Counted from the first letter of the stretch, positions 27,583 through 38,541 are shown. The stretch: DNA of 64,000 nt from Pseudomonadota bacterium (GCA_021782365.1 JAJXVB010000009.1:47959-111958); one strand, 5' to 3'. Notes: generated by a model not told the origin, from the letters alone. Numbers and translations: made by a program.

Positions 27583-28179
27583 TTAAGCGCGTGAAACGGC
27601 GTTTTCGATTTCGGCGAAAGTGCTCGCCAATTCCAGATTTTGCACCTCCACGCCAAGCTGCCGCGCTATCTGCGTGATGGAGAACAACCCGCCGACGATC
27701 TGCTTGCCATCGGGGCTTTCGCTGACCACCAGCGCATGCTGCCTGTGCACCTTCTTCAGGCTGGCGACGATATCTCCCACCCTCGCCTTCTCGACATCCG
27801 CCATTCTCATCGCAGTCAGCTCGCGCAGCGTGCTCATGATGTCGCGCACCATGATATCGTCATGCGTCCCCCCCATGTTCTGCAGGAAATGCATGGGTTT
27901 TTCGCCCAGAATATCCGTCGCGGTCAGGAGTCCTGCCAATTCCTCGTTGTCGTCCAGCACCAGAAGCATGCGCACACCATAGCGGATCATCTTGGCATTG
28001 GCCTTGTCCATCGAAGTCTTCGCACGAGTGGTCACCAGGGACACCTTGGTCAGATCCGTCATCACGCTCAAAGCCGGGTCGCTCAACTTGACCCTCTCCG
28101 GCAGCACCTGAACAGGGCGCGCATGACCCGATCCGGTTCTCAGGTGAACGGATGGCAGATCGCTGTATTCTTTGACCAT
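27583..28179 (-). CDS. CBS-domain pair protein
   Basis: The 198-residue protein has two CBS motifs (about 60-115: TSMDKANAKMIRYGVRMLLVLD; about 125-180: VEKARVGDIVASLKKVHRQHALVV). CBS pairs bind adenosine nucleotides and regulate partner proteins. It lies between rppH and the PEGA lipoprotein gene on the same strand. The partner is unknown. Confidence 0.8.
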   Translation of the reverse strand: MVKEYSDLPSVHLRTGSGHARPVQVLPERVKLSDPALSVMTDLTKVSLVTTRAKTSMDKANAKMIRYGVRMLLVLDDNEELAGLLTATDILGEKPMHFLQNMGGTHDDIMVRDIMSTLRELTAMRMADVEKARVGDIVASLKKVHRQHALVVSESPDGKQIVGGLFSITQIARQLGVEVQNLELASTFAEIENAVSRA

Positions 28180-28199
28180 TAATTATCGCTCCAAAAAAA

Positions 28200-28709
28200 T
28201 CACATCTGATATTCCGCCGGCGCCGGCATGCGCTTAAGGTCCGGAAGATAGCGGACCAACTCGTTCAACGCCCTGGTATAAACCTCGCGCTTGAATTCGA
28301 TCACCGCCTGGAGGTCCAGCCAGTAATCGTTCCAACGCCACGCGTCGAACTCGGGATGTTCGCAAGCGCGCAGACAGACATCACAATCCCGCCCAACCAG
28401 GCGCAACAAGAACCATATCTGCTTCTGCCCGCGGTAGCCGCTGCGCGACTCGCGCCTGCTCCAGTTCTGCGGCACTTCGTAGCGCATCCATTCGCGGGTG
28501 CGCCCCAGTATCTGGACATGTTGCGGGCTTAAGCCGACTTCCTCATAAAGCTCGCGGTACATGGCCTGTTCGGGATTCTCTCCCTGCTGTATGCCGCCCT
28601 GAGGAAACTGCCATGCATGCTGCCGCACGCGTTTTCCCCAAAAAACCTGATTCTTATCATTCGTGATAATGATGCCGACATTCGGACGATACCCGTCTCT
28701 GTCTATCAT
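28200..28709 (-). CDS. rppH: RNA pyrophosphohydrolase (Nudix)
   Basis: The 169-residue enzyme removes pyrophosphate from 5'-triphosphate mRNA ends, starting decay. It begins [15 protein letters not shown] and has the Nudix box [23 protein letters not shown] around residues 38-60. The ATG at 28709 with GAG seven bases upstream is preferred to the upstream TTG. It is divergent from proS, as often seen. Confidence 0.93.
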   Translation of the reverse strand: MIDRDGYRPNVGIIITNDKNQVFWGKRVRQHAWQFPQGGIQQGENPEQAMYRELYEEVGLSPQHVQILGRTREWMRYEVPQNWSRRESRSGYRGQKQIWFLLRLVGRDCDVCLRACEHPEFDAWRWNDYWLDLQAVIEFKREVYTRALNELVRYLPDLKRMPAPAEYQM

Positions 28710-28872
28710 TTTCAGCTCTATCAATAGTTAATTGCAATGTGTGGATTCTTTCACATTTCACCCTCAATGAAAAGCGAATATGCGCCATCTTCATGCCTCT
28801 TTTCATAACACTGGTGCATGCAGGCACTGCGCAGTAGAATCGCCACCCTGTTCGTCAATTTTCCAATACATC

Positions 28873-30588
28873 ATGCGCGTTTCACAATTCTTCATCTCCA
28901 CACTCAAGGAAGCACCTTCTGAAGCAGAACTCCCCAGCCACAGACTCATGGTCCGCGCAGGCTACATCAAGAAGCTCGCGAGCGGCCTCTATACCTGGAT
29001 GCCGCTTGGCCTGAGAGCGCTGCGCCGCGTCGAGGCTATCGTGCGCGAGGAAATGAACGCAAGCGGCGCGATCGAACTTCTGATGCCGGCGGTGCAGCCT
29101 GCAGAACTCTGGGAGGAGACGGGAAGATGGGCGCTGTTCGGCCCGCAGATGCTGAAGATCAGGGACAGACACGACAATTCCTTCTGCTTCGGACCCACCC
29201 ATGAGGAGGTAATCACCGACATCGCGCGACGCGAGATCCGCAGCTACCGGCAGCTTCCCGTCAACTTCTACCAGATACAGACCAAGTTCAGGGACGAGGT
29301 GCGCCCGCGTTTTGGCGTGATGCGCGCCCGAGAATTCCTGATGAAGGACGCTTATTCCTTTCATGCAGACTTTGCGAGCCTCGAGAAAACCTATGCGGTC
29401 ATGCACGAGACCTATAGCCGCATCTTCACGCGCTTGGGATTGAAATTCCGCGCAGTCTCGGCAGACACGGGTGCTATCGGCGGAAGCGGCTCGCACGAAT
29501 TCCACGTGCTGGCAGACTCGGGCGAGGATGCCTTGGCCTATTGCCCGGCATCGAACTATGCGGCGAACGTGGAGCTTGCAGAAGCCCTGCCTCCCAGGAT
29601 GCACCGCACTGAAGCCAGCGAATCCCTGCGCAATGTCGAGACGCCCAGGCAAACCACCTGCGAACAGGTTGCAGAACTCCTGGGCATATCGCTGCAGCGC
29701 ACCGTCAAGCTGCTCGCAGTCATCGCAGAAGGCAATCTGCATGTATTGCTTTTGCGAGGAGACCATAGCCTGAACGAGATCAAGGCGGCCAAGCTGCCCG
29801 GGCTTTCGGAATTCCGCTTCGCAAGGGAAGACGAAATACGCAGCTTCTTCAACTGCCCGCCTGGATTCCTAGGCCCTGTCGGGTTGGACAGAACCCAGGT
29901 GCGCGTGATCGCAGACCATTCCGTCGCCGCAATGAGCGATTTCGTGGCTGGTGCCAACATCCCGAAATTCCACACCGCGGGGATAAACTGGGGACGCGAC
30001 TTGCCCGAACCGGATCTCGTGGCCGACATACGCAACGTAATCGAGGGCGACCCCTCCCCCGACGGCAAGGGCAGTCTGGAGATCTGCCGCGGCATAGAGG
30101 TAGGACACATCTTCCAGCTGCGTAAAAAATATGCGGAGAGCATGACTGCAACCTATCTCGACGCCCAGGGAAAATCCCAGATACTGGAAATGGGCTGCTA
30201 CGGCATAGGCGTGTCGCGCATCGTCGCTGCCGCGATCGAGCAGAACCACGACGAGCGAGGCATCGCGCTGCCCGCCGCGATGGCGCCCTTCCAGATCGCC
30301 ATCGTGCCCATCGGCATGCAAAAGAGCGAAGAAGTCAAAAACGCCGCCCTGTCGCTCTATGAAGAGCTGAAGGCATCAGGCATCGACGTTTTGCTTGACG
30401 ACAGGGACGAGCGCCCGGGCGTGATGTTCGCGGACATGGAGCTCATAGGCATCCCGCACCGCATCGTGATAGGCGATCGGGGGCTCAAAGAAGGCAGCAT
30501 CGAATACCAGGGCAGGCGCGACTCTTCCGCACAGACCATCCCCTTGCATGGCGCGCTGGAATTCATCAGAATCAGGTTACAGGACTGA
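28873..30588 (+). CDS. proS: Prolyl-tRNA synthetase
   Basis: The 571-residue class II synthetase begins [15 protein letters not shown]. It has motif 2 (around [21 protein letters not shown]), the editing (INS/YbaK-like) insertion at about 220-400 and motif 3 ([14 protein letters not shown]), followed by the anticodon-binding domain. It charges tRNA-Pro in the cytoplasm. It is of the long bacterial type. The start ATG 28873 is placed by homology of the N-terminus. Confidence 0.95.
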   Translation: MRVSQFFISTLKEAPSEAELPSHRLMVRAGYIKKLASGLYTWMPLGLRALRRVEAIVREEMNASGAIELLMPAVQPAELWEETGRWALFGPQMLKIRDRHDNSFCFGPTHEEVITDIARREIRSYRQLPVNFYQIQTKFRDEVRPRFGVMRAREFLMKDAYSFHADFASLEKTYAVMHETYSRIFTRLGLKFRAVSADTGAIGGSGSHEFHVLADSGEDALAYCPASNYAANVELAEALPPRMHRTEASESLRNVETPRQTTCEQVAELLGISLQRTVKLLAVIAEGNLHVLLLRGDHSLNEIKAAKLPGLSEFRFAREDEIRSFFNCPPGFLGPVGLDRTQVRVIADHSVAAMSDFVAGANIPKFHTAGINWGRDLPEPDLVADIRNVIEGDPSPDGKGSLEICRGIEVGHIFQLRKKYAESMTATYLDAQGKSQILEMGCYGIGVSRIVAAAIEQNHDERGIALPAAMAPFQIAIVPIGMQKSEEVKNAALSLYEELKASGIDVLLDDRDERPGVMFADMELIGIPHRIVIGDRGLKEGSIEYQGRRDSSAQTIPLHGALEFIRIRLQD

Positions 30589-30700
30589 GGATTGAGGATG
30601 AAGGGTTGAGATGACAGGATTGAGGAGAGAGGATCGTGGATTGAGTAAACTGCTGAGCAGAGTTTTGCGCTCGGCCCTCAATCCTCGATCCTCGATCCTG
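30581..30700. repeat. Clustered TGAGGATTGAGGAT repeat in opposite orientations
   Basis: Several imperfect GAGGATTGAGGAT units occupy 30581-30645, and their complements (CCTCAATCCTCGATCCTCGATCCTG) lie at 30676-30700, making a large potential hairpin. The repeat overlaps the proS stop and the first ~30 codons of the following gene. A related copy sits at 26510-26530. Confidence 0.7.
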
Positions 30701-31297
30701 TTATTGGCGTTGTTTGCCACTAACGCCCATGCTGGCGCGCAGATCGACATGCCGCTTTCCGCCAGCGTGCGCGCCGGATTGCAGCAGAGCATATCGGATG
30801 AGGCAGCGCCCGAGGCGGGTTTTACGACGCCTTATGAGAGGGACTCGTGGCTGAACAACATGTCGCGGCGGCTCGAAAAACGCCTTCCCGACAGAAAGTA
30901 CCGCATGGATTTCTTAAGCACGGTGCACTATGAGGCTACCCGTGCGGGGCTGGATCCTCAGCTCGTGCTGGGTCTGATAGAAGTGGAAAGCGGCTTCAAG
31001 AAATACGCAGTCTCGCAGGCTGGCGCAAGGGGTTACATGCAGGTCATGCCTTTCTGGGTCAGGGAAATCGGCACACAAGGCCAGGATCTCTTCCATCTGC
31101 GCACCAACCTGCGCTACGGCTGCACGATATTGCGCTTTTACCTGGACATCGAAAAGGGCAACCTCTACCGCGCGCTCGGGCGCTATAACGGAAGCCTGGG
31201 GCGACCCGAATATCCGAACATGGTCAAGGCAGCATGGCTTAGCCACTGGTCACTGCCGCGCCGCGAGGCGAGCAACCGCACTGTTCCCGCAAGCTGA
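30611..31297 (+). CDS. Lytic transglycosylase (SLT family)
   Basis: The 228-residue protein has an N-terminal hydrophobic segment (SSILLLALFATNAHAG) and an SLT domain (about 105-205). The catalytic glutamate lies in GLIEVESGFKKYAVS, followed by GARGYMQVMPFW and ALGRYNGSLG. It cleaves peptidoglycan glycan strands in the periplasm. The first ~30 residues are encoded by the repeat cluster, so the true start and signal peptide are uncertain. Confidence 0.82.
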   Translation: MTGLRREDRGLSKLLSRVLRSALNPRSSILLLALFATNAHAGAQIDMPLSASVRAGLQQSISDEAAPEAGFTTPYERDSWLNNMSRRLEKRLPDRKYRMDFLSTVHYEATRAGLDPQLVLGLIEVESGFKKYAVSQAGARGYMQVMPFWVREIGTQGQDLFHLRTNLRYGCTILRFYLDIEKGNLYRALGRYNGSLGRPEYPNMVKAAWLSHWSLPRREASNRTVPAS

Positions 31298-31450
31298 CTA
31301 TTCCTTCTCATCCTCTTTGGAATCCGCTTTCGATTTCCTCATTCGGGAAAAGAGGTTATCGGTGACCTTGAGCAGATAAAGCGTTGCCAATGCCGAGAGT
31401 ATGCCCATGACAGCGCCGCCGATGTCCCACAAGAGACTTTCCATATCCAT
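31298..31450 (-). CDS. 50-residue membrane protein (hypothetical)
   Basis: ATG at 31450 (or 31444) opens a frame with one membrane span (about 10-30, IGGAVMGILSALATLYLL) and a highly charged tail ending DSKEDEKE. GGGAG lies ten bases upstream. The stop directly abuts the stop of the convergent transglycosylase gene. No known family was recognised. It may be co-transcribed with the TlpA-like gene upstream. Confidence 0.55.
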   Translation of the reverse strand: MDMESLLWDIGGAVMGILSALATLYLLKVTDNLFSRMRKSKADSKEDEKE

Positions 31451-31494
31451 GGATGCGAGAACTCCCTTTTTCGTTGATCTATCGTATGCAGCGG

Positions 31495-31959
31495 CTAGTG
31501 CCCCTGCTTGCTCTTGATGTAGTTCTCGATGCTCTCTTTCGTCAAGGCGCCTTCCTGATAGGCCGCCTTTTCACCCTTCGGGCTGTACAGATAGCTGGTC
31601 GGCAGCACCTGCATCTCGCCGATCTGGGCAAAGACGGCATCGTTACCAAGCACGATGGGGTAGTTGATGCCCTCTTTCCTGACGAAATCGGCGACCGCCT
31701 TTATGGAATCATAGTCCACCGCAACGCCTATCACAACGAGATCCTGGTGCGTCTTCTGCAGGCTGATCAGATCGGGTATCTCCTTTCTGCAGGGCGGGCA
31801 CCAGGTCGCCCAGAAATTCACCAGCACCCATTTGCCGCGATAGTCGGACAGATGATGCGTCTTTCCCTGCATATCCTGAAGCGTGAATTCTTCGGCCATG
31901 ACACAAAGCGGCAGGAAAAGGAGTGCAAAGAAAAGCGCTCCGAAAACTTTCTTCCGCAT
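31495..31959 (-). CDS. TlpA-like periplasmic thioredoxin
   Basis: The 154-residue protein has a signal peptide (VFGALFFALLFLPLCVMAEE) and a thioredoxin domain with active site WATWCPPCRKE and cis-proline VLPTSYLY. Such proteins reduce disulfides in periplasmic targets, for example during cytochrome c maturation. ATG 31959 has an ACGGG ribosome-binding site and lies five bases after the upstream stop. Confidence 0.85.
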   Translation of the reverse strand: MRKKVFGALFFALLFLPLCVMAEEFTLQDMQGKTHHLSDYRGKWVLVNFWATWCPPCRKEIPDLISLQKTHQDLVVIGVAVDYDSIKAVADFVRKEGINYPIVLGNDAVFAQIGEMQVLPTSYLYSPKGEKAAYQEGALTKESIENYIKSKQGH

Positions 31960-31963
31960 CCCG

Positions 31964-32512
31964 TCAATCCTCATGATCCTGCCCTTCCGCCGTTCCCTTG
32001 TCGGCCGCATGGCTCAAATAAAGCGCCAATGCGACCAGCGCGATGCTCCCGCCCATGTAGATCAGGTCGACCGGGGTTTGCACCTTCATGTTGATCGCCT
32101 CCTGGAAAAGCGTGACGATCATGATCATCAGGATCACCTTGGCCAGCCGCCCCTTCAAATCATCCAGGTTCCTGATCACCAGAATCCTGCTTGAAGCCCG
32201 GCTTCCCTGCGCCTGGTCTATGTCGCTGATGAAGAGCTCATAGAGGCCCAGCGAAAAGATCAGCATCACCGTCGCAAGGAGATAACCGTCCACCACTTCC
32301 ACGATGTGCGTGATCGTGCCGTCGTGCAAGGCGCGGCGTTCGTCGCCCGCAAGGCTGGCATAGTGCAGCACATGCTGCAGCAGGAAATAAACGTCGACCG
32401 TGGCCATGTAGAACATCACGAAGCCCGCGACGAGGCTGCCGATCACGGCCGAAAAAATGACGAAGCGGCTGTTCCAAAGCGCACCTTCGAAGATGGATTC
32501 GAGAAGTTTCAT
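31964..32512 (-). CDS. YqhA/UPF0114-family membrane protein
   Basis: The 182-residue protein has three to four membrane spans (about 14-38, 68-92, 122-140, 148-168). MKLLESIFEGALWNSRF, VEVVDGYLLATVMLIFSLGLYELFIS and KGRLAKVILMIMIVTLF follow the YqhA pattern. Function is not established for the family. It heads a small operon with the TlpA-like gene. Confidence 0.75.
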   Translation of the reverse strand: MKLLESIFEGALWNSRFVIFSAVIGSLVAGFVMFYMATVDVYFLLQHVLHYASLAGDERRALHDGTITHIVEVVDGYLLATVMLIFSLGLYELFISDIDQAQGSRASSRILVIRNLDDLKGRLAKVILMIMIVTLFQEAINMKVQTPVDLIYMGGSIALVALALYLSHAADKGTAEGQDHED

Positions 32513-32625
32513 GGTGTCTGCAACCAGGAGTAGGCGCATATTAGACCTGAATCGGTCCCTTCGGGCAAGCGACTATCTATGAACCTCGCCTGCGTGATAG
32601 GATTGCTTCTTTGAGAGGACACAGA

Positions 32626-32829
32626 GTGATTACCGTCTACGTCAACGGCGCAGCGCGACAACTGGCCGACAACGCAAGCCTTGCAAAGCTGGTCGAGGAG
32701 CTTGGCTATTCCGGCCGCCGCATCGCGGTCGAATGCAACGGAAAAATCGTGCCGCGCAGCCTGTATGCGGAACACCTGCTGCAAGATGGCGACAGACTCG
32801 AGATCGTCGGCGCAGTGGGCGGCGGCTGA
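32626..32829 (+). CDS. thiS: Thiamine sulfur-carrier protein
   Basis: The 67-residue ubiquitin-like protein ends in the required GG (VGAVGGG). GTG 32626 is preferred because AGAGG lies seven bases upstream. Once thiocarboxylated, its C-terminus supplies sulfur for thiazole synthesis by ThiG, encoded 26 bases downstream. No TPP riboswitch was seen upstream. Confidence 0.9.
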   Translation: MITVYVNGAARQLADNASLAKLVEELGYSGRRIAVECNGKIVPRSLYAEHLLQDGDRLEIVGAVGGG

Positions 32830-32855
32830 CTCACCATCTAACGAGGACATTCATC

Positions 32856-33650
32856 ATGGGCGACCCGTTTATCATCGCAGGGAAGAGCTATTCGTCGAGG
32901 CTTTTGGTCGGCACCGGCAAATACAAGGATTTTCAGGAGACGCGCGCGGCGCTCGATGCGAGCGGCGCCGAGATCGTCACGGTCGCGATAAGGCGCACCA
33001 ACCTCGGGCAGAATCCGAACGAACCCTCATTGCTCGACGCAGTGCCGCCTTCGAAATTCACCTATCTTCCCAACACCGCAGGCTGTTATACCGCAGAGGA
33101 CGCGGTGCGCACGCTGCGCCTGGCGCGCGAGCTGCTGGACGGCCACAACCTCGTCAAGCTGGAAGTGCTGGGCGACCCGCAATCGCTCTACCCCAACGTG
33201 ATCGAGACCCTGAGCGCCGCGAAGACGCTGGTCGCAGAAGGATTCGAGGTGATGGTCTATACATCGGATGACCCCATCATCGCCAAACAGCTCGAAGACA
33301 TAGGCTGCGTTGCGATCATGCCGCTCGCATCCCTGATCGGCTCGGGGATGGGGATACTCAATCCGTGGAATCTGGAGCTCATCCTCGAGCGCATCAAGCT
33401 TCCGGTGATCGTGGATGCGGGCGTGGGAACCGCATCCGATGCCGCGATCGCGATGGAGCTTGGCTGCGCGGGCGTGCTGATGAACACGGCGATCGCTGCT
33501 GCAAAAAACCCCGTGCTCATGGCATCCGCGATGAAAAAGGCGACAGAGGCCGGACGCGAAGCCTATCTTGCGGGCCGCATGCCGAAGAAACTCTACAGCG
33601 CAAGCCCGAGCTCGCCGACAGCCGGCATGATCGCGCCGACCCAGACCTGA
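32856..33650 (+). CDS. thiG: Thiazole synthase
   Basis: The 264-residue TIM-barrel enzyme forms thiamine thiazole phosphate from DXP, dehydroglycine and ThiS thiocarboxylate. The imine-forming lysine lies in [10 protein letters not shown], with phosphate-binding GSGMGI and [11 protein letters not shown]. It follows thiS, the normal order. trmB starts six bases downstream. Confidence 0.95.
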   Translation: MGDPFIIAGKSYSSRLLVGTGKYKDFQETRAALDASGAEIVTVAIRRTNLGQNPNEPSLLDAVPPSKFTYLPNTAGCYTAEDAVRTLRLARELLDGHNLVKLEVLGDPQSLYPNVIETLSAAKTLVAEGFEVMVYTSDDPIIAKQLEDIGCVAIMPLASLIGSGMGILNPWNLELILERIKLPVIVDAGVGTASDAAIAMELGCAGVLMNTAIAAAKNPVLMASAMKKATEAGREAYLAGRMPKKLYSASPSSPTAGMIAPTQT

Positions 33651-33655
33651 TTCCG

Positions 33656-34354
33656 ATGAACGAAATCGCAAGACGCCACATCCGCAGCTTCGTATTAAGG
33701 CAAGGACGCACAACGACAGGGCAGCAGCGCGCCATCGATGCGCTGATGCCGGTTTACGGCATATCCTACAGGGCAGAACCTCTGAACCTCGACGATGCCT
33801 TCGGAAGGAATGCGCCGAAGATACTCGAGATCGGCTTCGGCATGGGAGACAGCACGGCGGAAATCGCAAGAAGCCACACCGAGAACGACTATCTCTGCCT
33901 CGAGGTGCATACGCCCGGCGTGGGAAACCTATTGAAGCTGATCGGCGAACAGAATCTCACCAACATCCGCATCATCCAGCACGATGCGATCGAAGTGCTG
34001 CGCGACATGATAGGCGACCATGCGCTCGACGGCGTGCACATCTTCTTCCCCGATCCCTGGCACAAGGCCCGCCACAACAAGCGCCGCCTGATACAAACGC
34101 CCTTCATCAACAACCTGATGAAAAAGCTGAAGCCCGGTGGATACATCCATGCCGCGACCGACTGGCAGGATTATGCCGAACAGATTTTATCCGTGCTTAG
34201 CAGCGAGTCCCTGCTTCAGAATACCGAGAACGACTATGCGCCCCGCCCCGCCTACCGCCCTCTGACCAAGTTCGAAAAGCGCGGCCTGGGTCTCGGCCAC
34301 GGCGTTTGGGACCTAGTGTTTGTCCGCAAGGAAGATAGCCAGAAGGTCGTTTAG
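33656..34354 (+). CDS. trmB: tRNA (guanine-N7)-methyltransferase
   Basis: The 232-residue SAM-dependent enzyme methylates G46 of tRNAs. Motifs are [13 protein letters not shown] (SAM site), [16 protein letters not shown] (catalytic) and TDWQDYAE. Its last 42 bases overlap the 3' end of the convergent hemW gene, an unusually long overlap. Confidence 0.93.
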   Translation: MNEIARRHIRSFVLRQGRTTTGQQRAIDALMPVYGISYRAEPLNLDDAFGRNAPKILEIGFGMGDSTAEIARSHTENDYLCLEVHTPGVGNLLKLIGEQNLTNIRIIQHDAIEVLRDMIGDHALDGVHIFFPDPWHKARHNKRRLIQTPFINNLMKKLKPGGYIHAATDWQDYAEQILSVLSSESLLQNTENDYAPRPAYRPLTKFEKRGLGLGHGVWDLVFVRKEDSQKVV

Positions 34355-35491
34355 AAAGCGCTGCCCAAGAAGGGTAGGCGCGATTCTCCTGTGATCCCTC
34401 TCGATCAGGCCAAGGCGCTCAGCCTCTTGCAACTCCTTCTGGATGGAAAGCAGGGACAGACTGGTCCGCTCCTCGAACAGCAGAGGATCGAACCCTTCGT
34501 TGAGGCGCAATGCATTCATCATGAATTCGAAAGGAAGCTCGGCTGAATTCACTTCGTTTTCAGTCTGAACCTTGACCGCCTGCTCCATGTAGGCTCTGGG
34601 CTGCTTGAAGCGCATCTGCCGGATCACCTTGTCAGGGAAGCTCAGCTTGCTGTGCGCTCCCGCGCCTATTCCCAGGTAATCCCCGAACTCCCAGTAATTG
34701 AGGTTGTGCTGCGACCGCCTCTTTTCCTTTGCAAAGGCGGAAGTCTCATAGTGCGAATAGCCATTTTCCAGCAGCAGCACCTCTATGTTCTGCTGCATGT
34801 CGGCACTCGCATCGTCATCGGGGATCTCCGGCGGATTGCGATGAAAAAGCGTGTTGGGCTCGAGTGTCAGGTGATAGCAGGAAAGATGCTGAGGAGAAAA
34901 TCCCAGCGCAGTCTTCACGTCCTGCAGCGCCTCCTCGAGCGTCTGATGAGGCAGCGCATACATCAAGTCGAGGTTCACGTTTTCGAAGTGCCTCATCGCG
35001 ATGTCGATCGCATTGCGCGCACCGACTGATGTATGGATTCGTCCCAGCGCCTTCAAATGTTCATCGCTGAAGCTCTGTATGCCCATCGAAAGCCGGTTAA
35101 CACCGGCATCCCTGAAGTCCCTGAATCTTCCCGCTTCGACCGTTCCCGGATTGGCTTCCAGCGTGATCTCTGCATCATGCGACAACGGAAGCAGCATGCG
35201 CACCTGGCGCAGGATCTCGAAAACCGCATCCCCCGACAAGAGGCTGGGCGTGCCTCCGCCGAAGAAAACCGTATACACCTTTCTTCCCCATATCAGCGGA
35301 AGCGCCATCTCAAGATCGCGGATCAGCGCCTCCACGTATTCCCGCTCGGGAATCTCGCCGCGCGCCTCGTGGGAATTGAAGTCGCAATAGGGGCACTTCC
35401 TCACGCACCACGGAACATGGATGTAGAGGGAAAGAGGAGGAAGGACCCTGAATTCGACCCTGCTCGAATTCAGCGCATGAAGGATTTTCAT
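34313..35491 (-). CDS. hemW: Radical SAM haem chaperone HemW
   Basis: The 392-residue protein has the [4Fe-4S] motif [10 protein letters not shown], followed by [18 protein letters not shown] and the C-terminal HemW domain. HemW resembles coproporphyrinogen dehydrogenase but acts in haem insertion, for example into respiratory enzymes. It overlaps rdgB by ATGA and is convergent with trmB. Confidence 0.92.
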   Translation of the reverse strand: MKILHALNSSRVEFRVLPPLSLYIHVPWCVRKCPYCDFNSHEARGEIPEREYVEALIRDLEMALPLIWGRKVYTVFFGGGTPSLLSGDAVFEILRQVRMLLPLSHDAEITLEANPGTVEAGRFRDFRDAGVNRLSMGIQSFSDEHLKALGRIHTSVGARNAIDIAMRHFENVNLDLMYALPHQTLEEALQDVKTALGFSPQHLSCYHLTLEPNTLFHRNPPEIPDDDASADMQQNIEVLLLENGYSHYETSAFAKEKRRSQHNLNYWEFGDYLGIGAGAHSKLSFPDKVIRQMRFKQPRAYMEQAVKVQTENEVNSAELPFEFMMNALRLNEGFDPLLFEERTSLSLLSIQKELQEAERLGLIERDHRRIAPTLLGQRFLNDLLAIFLADKH

Positions 35492-36078
35492 TCGGAAGAG
35501 AGTCGCTGCATCAGGACCTTCATCGCCTTTCCGCGGTGGCTGATCGCATGTTTCGCTTCAGGAGAAAGCTCGGCGCTCGTCTGTCCCATTTCAGGAAGCC
35601 AGAAAAGAGGGTCGTAGCCGAACCCGCCGCCCCCCCTTTCGCTTTTCGCGATCTCGCCGCGCCATTCCCCCTCGGCGATGATGGGCTGAGGGTCTTCCGC
35701 ATCGCGCATCAACACCAGCACACAGTAGTAGTGTGCGCGCCGGTCTGCCACGCCTTGCATGTCTTTGAGCAGCTTCTCGTTGTTACGCTGGTCGGATCTG
35801 GGATTGTCGCCGGCATAGCGCGCGGAATAAACGCCGGGAGCGCCCTTCAATGCGTTCACGCAGATGCCAGAGTCGTCGGCAAGCGCGGGCAGCCCGCTAA
35901 GCCTGCTTACATGGCGCGCCTTGGCGAGCGCATTCTCGATGAAGGTGCCATGAGGCTCCTCCGCCTCAGATATGCCGAGCTCCGCCTGCGTCAGCACCTC
36001 TATGCCAAGGGGTGCCAGCATGTGCTGAAATTCGCGAAGCTTGCCGGCATTGTTCGAAGCCAGGACCAGTTTCTTCAT
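35488..36078 (-). CDS. rdgB: Non-canonical purine NTP pyrophosphatase
   Basis: The 196-residue enzyme removes ITP, dITP and XTP from the nucleotide pool. It begins [14 protein letters not shown] and has [22 protein letters not shown] and [11 protein letters not shown]. It sits between rph and hemW with four-base overlaps on both sides. Confidence 0.95.
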   Translation of the reverse strand: MKKLVLASNNAGKLREFQHMLAPLGIEVLTQAELGISEAEEPHGTFIENALAKARHVSRLSGLPALADDSGICVNALKGAPGVYSARYAGDNPRSDQRNNEKLLKDMQGVADRRAHYYCVLVLMRDAEDPQPIIAEGEWRGEIAKSERGGGGFGYDPLFWLPEMGQTSAELSPEAKHAISHRGKAMKVLMQRLSSE

Positions 36079-36794
36079 TCGCCCCTCAGCGATGCTTTCT
36101 GCTCTTCGGTCAGCTCAACGATACCAATTTTCGCAAGCTCCAGAAGCTCATCCATCTCCTCGCGGGAGAAGGGGTGGCCTTCCGCCGTCCCCTGCACCTC
36201 GACGAAATGCCCGCTGCCCAGCATCACCACGTTCATGTCGGTATCGCATTCGGAGTCTTCGAGATAGTCGAGATCGAGCACCGGCGTTCCCTGATAGATG
36301 CCGACAGAGATCGCGGCGACCGTATCCTTGAGCGGGCTTTCGGCAAGAACTCCCTTGTTCATCAGGAAGGAGACTGCATCCTGAAGCGCCACAAAACTGC
36401 CCGTGATGCTCGCAGTGCGCGTGCCCCCGTCCGCCTGGATCACGTCGCAATCGATGTGTATCGTGCGCTCGCCTAGCTTCTTGAGATCCACCACGGCGCG
36501 CAGACTACGCCCGATCAGCCTCTGTATCTCCTGGGTGCGCCCGGATTGCTTGCCCTTGGCGGCCTCGCGCTGCATGCGGGTGCCGGTGGAGCGCGGCAGC
36601 ATGCCGTATTCGGCGGTCACCCAGCCCTCCCCGCTTCCCTTCTGGTGCGGCGGGACGCGTTCTTCGACGCTCGCGGTGCAGATGACCTTGGTATCCCCGC
36701 ACTCGATCAGCACGGAGCCTTCGGCATGTTTCGTGTAATGGCGCGAGATGCGAATTTCGCGCAACTGGTTGGGTAATCTTTGACTTGGACGCAT
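36075..36794 (-). CDS. rph: RNase PH
   Basis: The 239-residue phosphorolytic enzyme trims tRNA 3' ends. It shows MLPRSTGTR, the [14 protein letters not shown] region and [19 protein letters not shown] 36794 gives the usual length. It begins the rph-rdgB-hemW operon. Confidence 0.95.
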   Translation of the reverse strand: MRPSQRLPNQLREIRISRHYTKHAEGSVLIECGDTKVICTASVEERVPPHQKGSGEGWVTAEYGMLPRSTGTRMQREAAKGKQSGRTQEIQRLIGRSLRAVVDLKKLGERTIHIDCDVIQADGGTRTASITGSFVALQDAVSFLMNKGVLAESPLKDTVAAISVGIYQGTPVLDLDYLEDSECDTDMNVVMLGSGHFVEVQGTAEGHPFSREEMDELLELAKIGIVELTEEQKASLRGE

Positions 36795-36819
36795 GATAAA
36801 TGAAATGTGATTTAAGGAT

Positions 36820-37593
36820 TCAGTGTATGTCGAGGATATCGACCATTTCGGCATCGTGCGGCATCTCGGCTTTTCCCCAGCGCATCGCAATGCCCGTGAT
36901 GTTGTCCGCATGGCCTTCCGCGAGTTCAAACGCATGCTTGATCAGCTCATCCAGCGCCATGGTCACAGTCGTATCGACGAAGGCGGATGCGAGATCACGG
37001 TCGAGTATCGGGCCGCAAAGCCCGTCGCTGCAAAGGAGAACGACATCGCCGGGTTCAAGCTCCACCGGCTTTCCGAGTTCGATCTCGAACATGTCTTCGA
37101 CGCCGCCCAGGCAATTGGTGATCTGGTTGCGCCTGGGATGCACGCGCGCTGTTGCCTCGTCTATCAGGCCCGCCTGAAGCCAGAGCTGCACGATGGAATG
37201 ATCGACAGACTTCGCGATCATCTCGCCCTTGCGAAAAAGGTACAGACGCGAATCCCCCGCATGGCCCCAATACAGCTTGCCGTCCTTGATCAAGGCGGCA
37301 ACACAGGTCGTGCCTGGAAAGGCATGGTCCTCGTTCTGGGGCAGATCCATGATGCGCCTGTGCGCGGCCTTCATGCCCTCCTTCAGGAAGGCTTGCGGAT
37401 CCGCGTTCCGCTTCGGAAAAAGCTCGACCAGCGTCTCTGTCGCCAGGCGCGCGGCCAATTCTCCGTGCAGATGCCCGCCCATCCCGTCGGCCAGAACCAG
37501 CAGCAGCGCGTCGTTGCCATAGGCGTAGGCCACGCGATCCTGGTTATATTTTCGGTTGCCTATGTGGCTTGCCTGATGAATGGAGAAATTCAT
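36820..37593 (-). CDS. PP2C-family serine/threonine phosphatase
   Basis: The 257-residue enzyme has the PP2C metal motifs [36 protein letters not shown] and LLCSDGLCG, and the ending GHADNITGI. It dephosphorylates Ser/Thr proteins. It lies just upstream of rph, and an atypical kinase-like protein is encoded at 41604-43757. Confidence 0.9.
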   Translation of the reverse strand: MNFSIHQASHIGNRKYNQDRVAYAYGNDALLLVLADGMGGHLHGELAARLATETLVELFPKRNADPQAFLKEGMKAAHRRIMDLPQNEDHAFPGTTCVAALIKDGKLYWGHAGDSRLYLFRKGEMIAKSVDHSIVQLWLQAGLIDEATARVHPRRNQITNCLGGVEDMFEIELGKPVELEPGDVVLLCSDGLCGPILDRDLASAFVDTTVTMALDELIKHAFELAEGHADNITGIAMRWGKAEMPHDAEMVDILDIH

Positions 37594-37660
37594 AGGCCGT
37601 AATCGTAATATAATGCGGGACCGCCGCACAGCGATTTATTCATCAACCCGGAGTTTTGCG

Positions 37661-38524
37661 ATGATCCTCAGCATGACAGGATATGCCAATGCCAGCGCAG
37701 ATTTTGCGACCGGCTCCCTGACGCTCGAGCTGCGCGCGGTCAACCACCGCTATCTCGACATACAGATTCGCATGCCCGAGGAACTGCGCAGCCACGAGAA
37801 TACGCTGCGCGAGATGATCGCAGCGGTGCTGCAGCGCGGCAAGGTTGAATGCAGAATCAGCCATTCTGCGCGGGAAGCCCTGGGCAGCACGGTGCTGAAC
37901 CGGGATCTTCTGACGCAGCTTGCCGCATGGAACAGGGAAGTGCAATCCGTGCTGCCGGATGCTGCGAGCCTCGATGTTGCCGATGTGCTGCGCTGGAACG
38001 GAATGCTAAAGGCGCCGGAATCCGCATCCGACGAGCTGCGCGCTGCGCTCATCGGTCTGATGGAGCAGGCATTGCGGGAATTCACCGCATTTCGCGCTCG
38101 CGAAGGCGAAAGGCTATCTGCTTTTCTCTCGGAGCGCATGGAGAAAATCGAATCCCTGCGACGGGAGGCGATGCCTCATGTGCCGGCCGCGATCGCCGCA
38201 TACGAGGCGCGCATCATCAAGCGGCTTCAGGATGCGCTGCAAAACGCGGACGATGAGCGCGTAAGGCAGGAAGTTGCGCTGTTCGCCAGCAAGATAGATG
38301 TCGACGAAGAACTCTCGCGCCTCGAAAGCCATCTTTCGGAGATGCGCCGCATCCTGAAACAGGGCAGCGCGGCAGGCAAGCGCCTGGACTTTCTGATGCA
38401 GGAGCTCAACCGGGAAGCCAACACGCTGGGCTCTAAATCGGTCGATGCGGAAGTGTCGCGCAGCGCGATGGAGATGAAGGTCCTAATCGAACAGATGCGC
38501 GAGCAGATCCAGAACCTGGAATAA
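37661..38524 (+). CDS. YicC-family endoribonuclease
   Basis: The 287-residue protein begins MILSMTGYANA and contains the YicC core ELRAVNHRYLDIQIRMPEELR, with the C-terminal DUF1732 region ending KVLIEQMREQIQNLE. YicC proteins are RNases involved in RNA turnover. It is divergent from the phosphatase gene and 17 bases upstream of gmk. Confidence 0.88.
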   Translation: MILSMTGYANASADFATGSLTLELRAVNHRYLDIQIRMPEELRSHENTLREMIAAVLQRGKVECRISHSAREALGSTVLNRDLLTQLAAWNREVQSVLPDAASLDVADVLRWNGMLKAPESASDELRAALIGLMEQALREFTAFRAREGERLSAFLSERMEKIESLRREAMPHVPAAIAAYEARIIKRLQDALQNADDERVRQEVALFASKIDVDEELSRLESHLSEMRRILKQGSAAGKRLDFLMQELNREANTLGSKSVDAEVSRSAMEMKVLIEQMREQIQNLE

Positions 38525-38541
38525 ATCAACAGGAGACTTCA

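Noticed and set aside
32539..32626. Possible TPP riboswitch before thiSG
   Set aside because: The leader is under 90 bases and lacks the CTGAGA thi-box motif.
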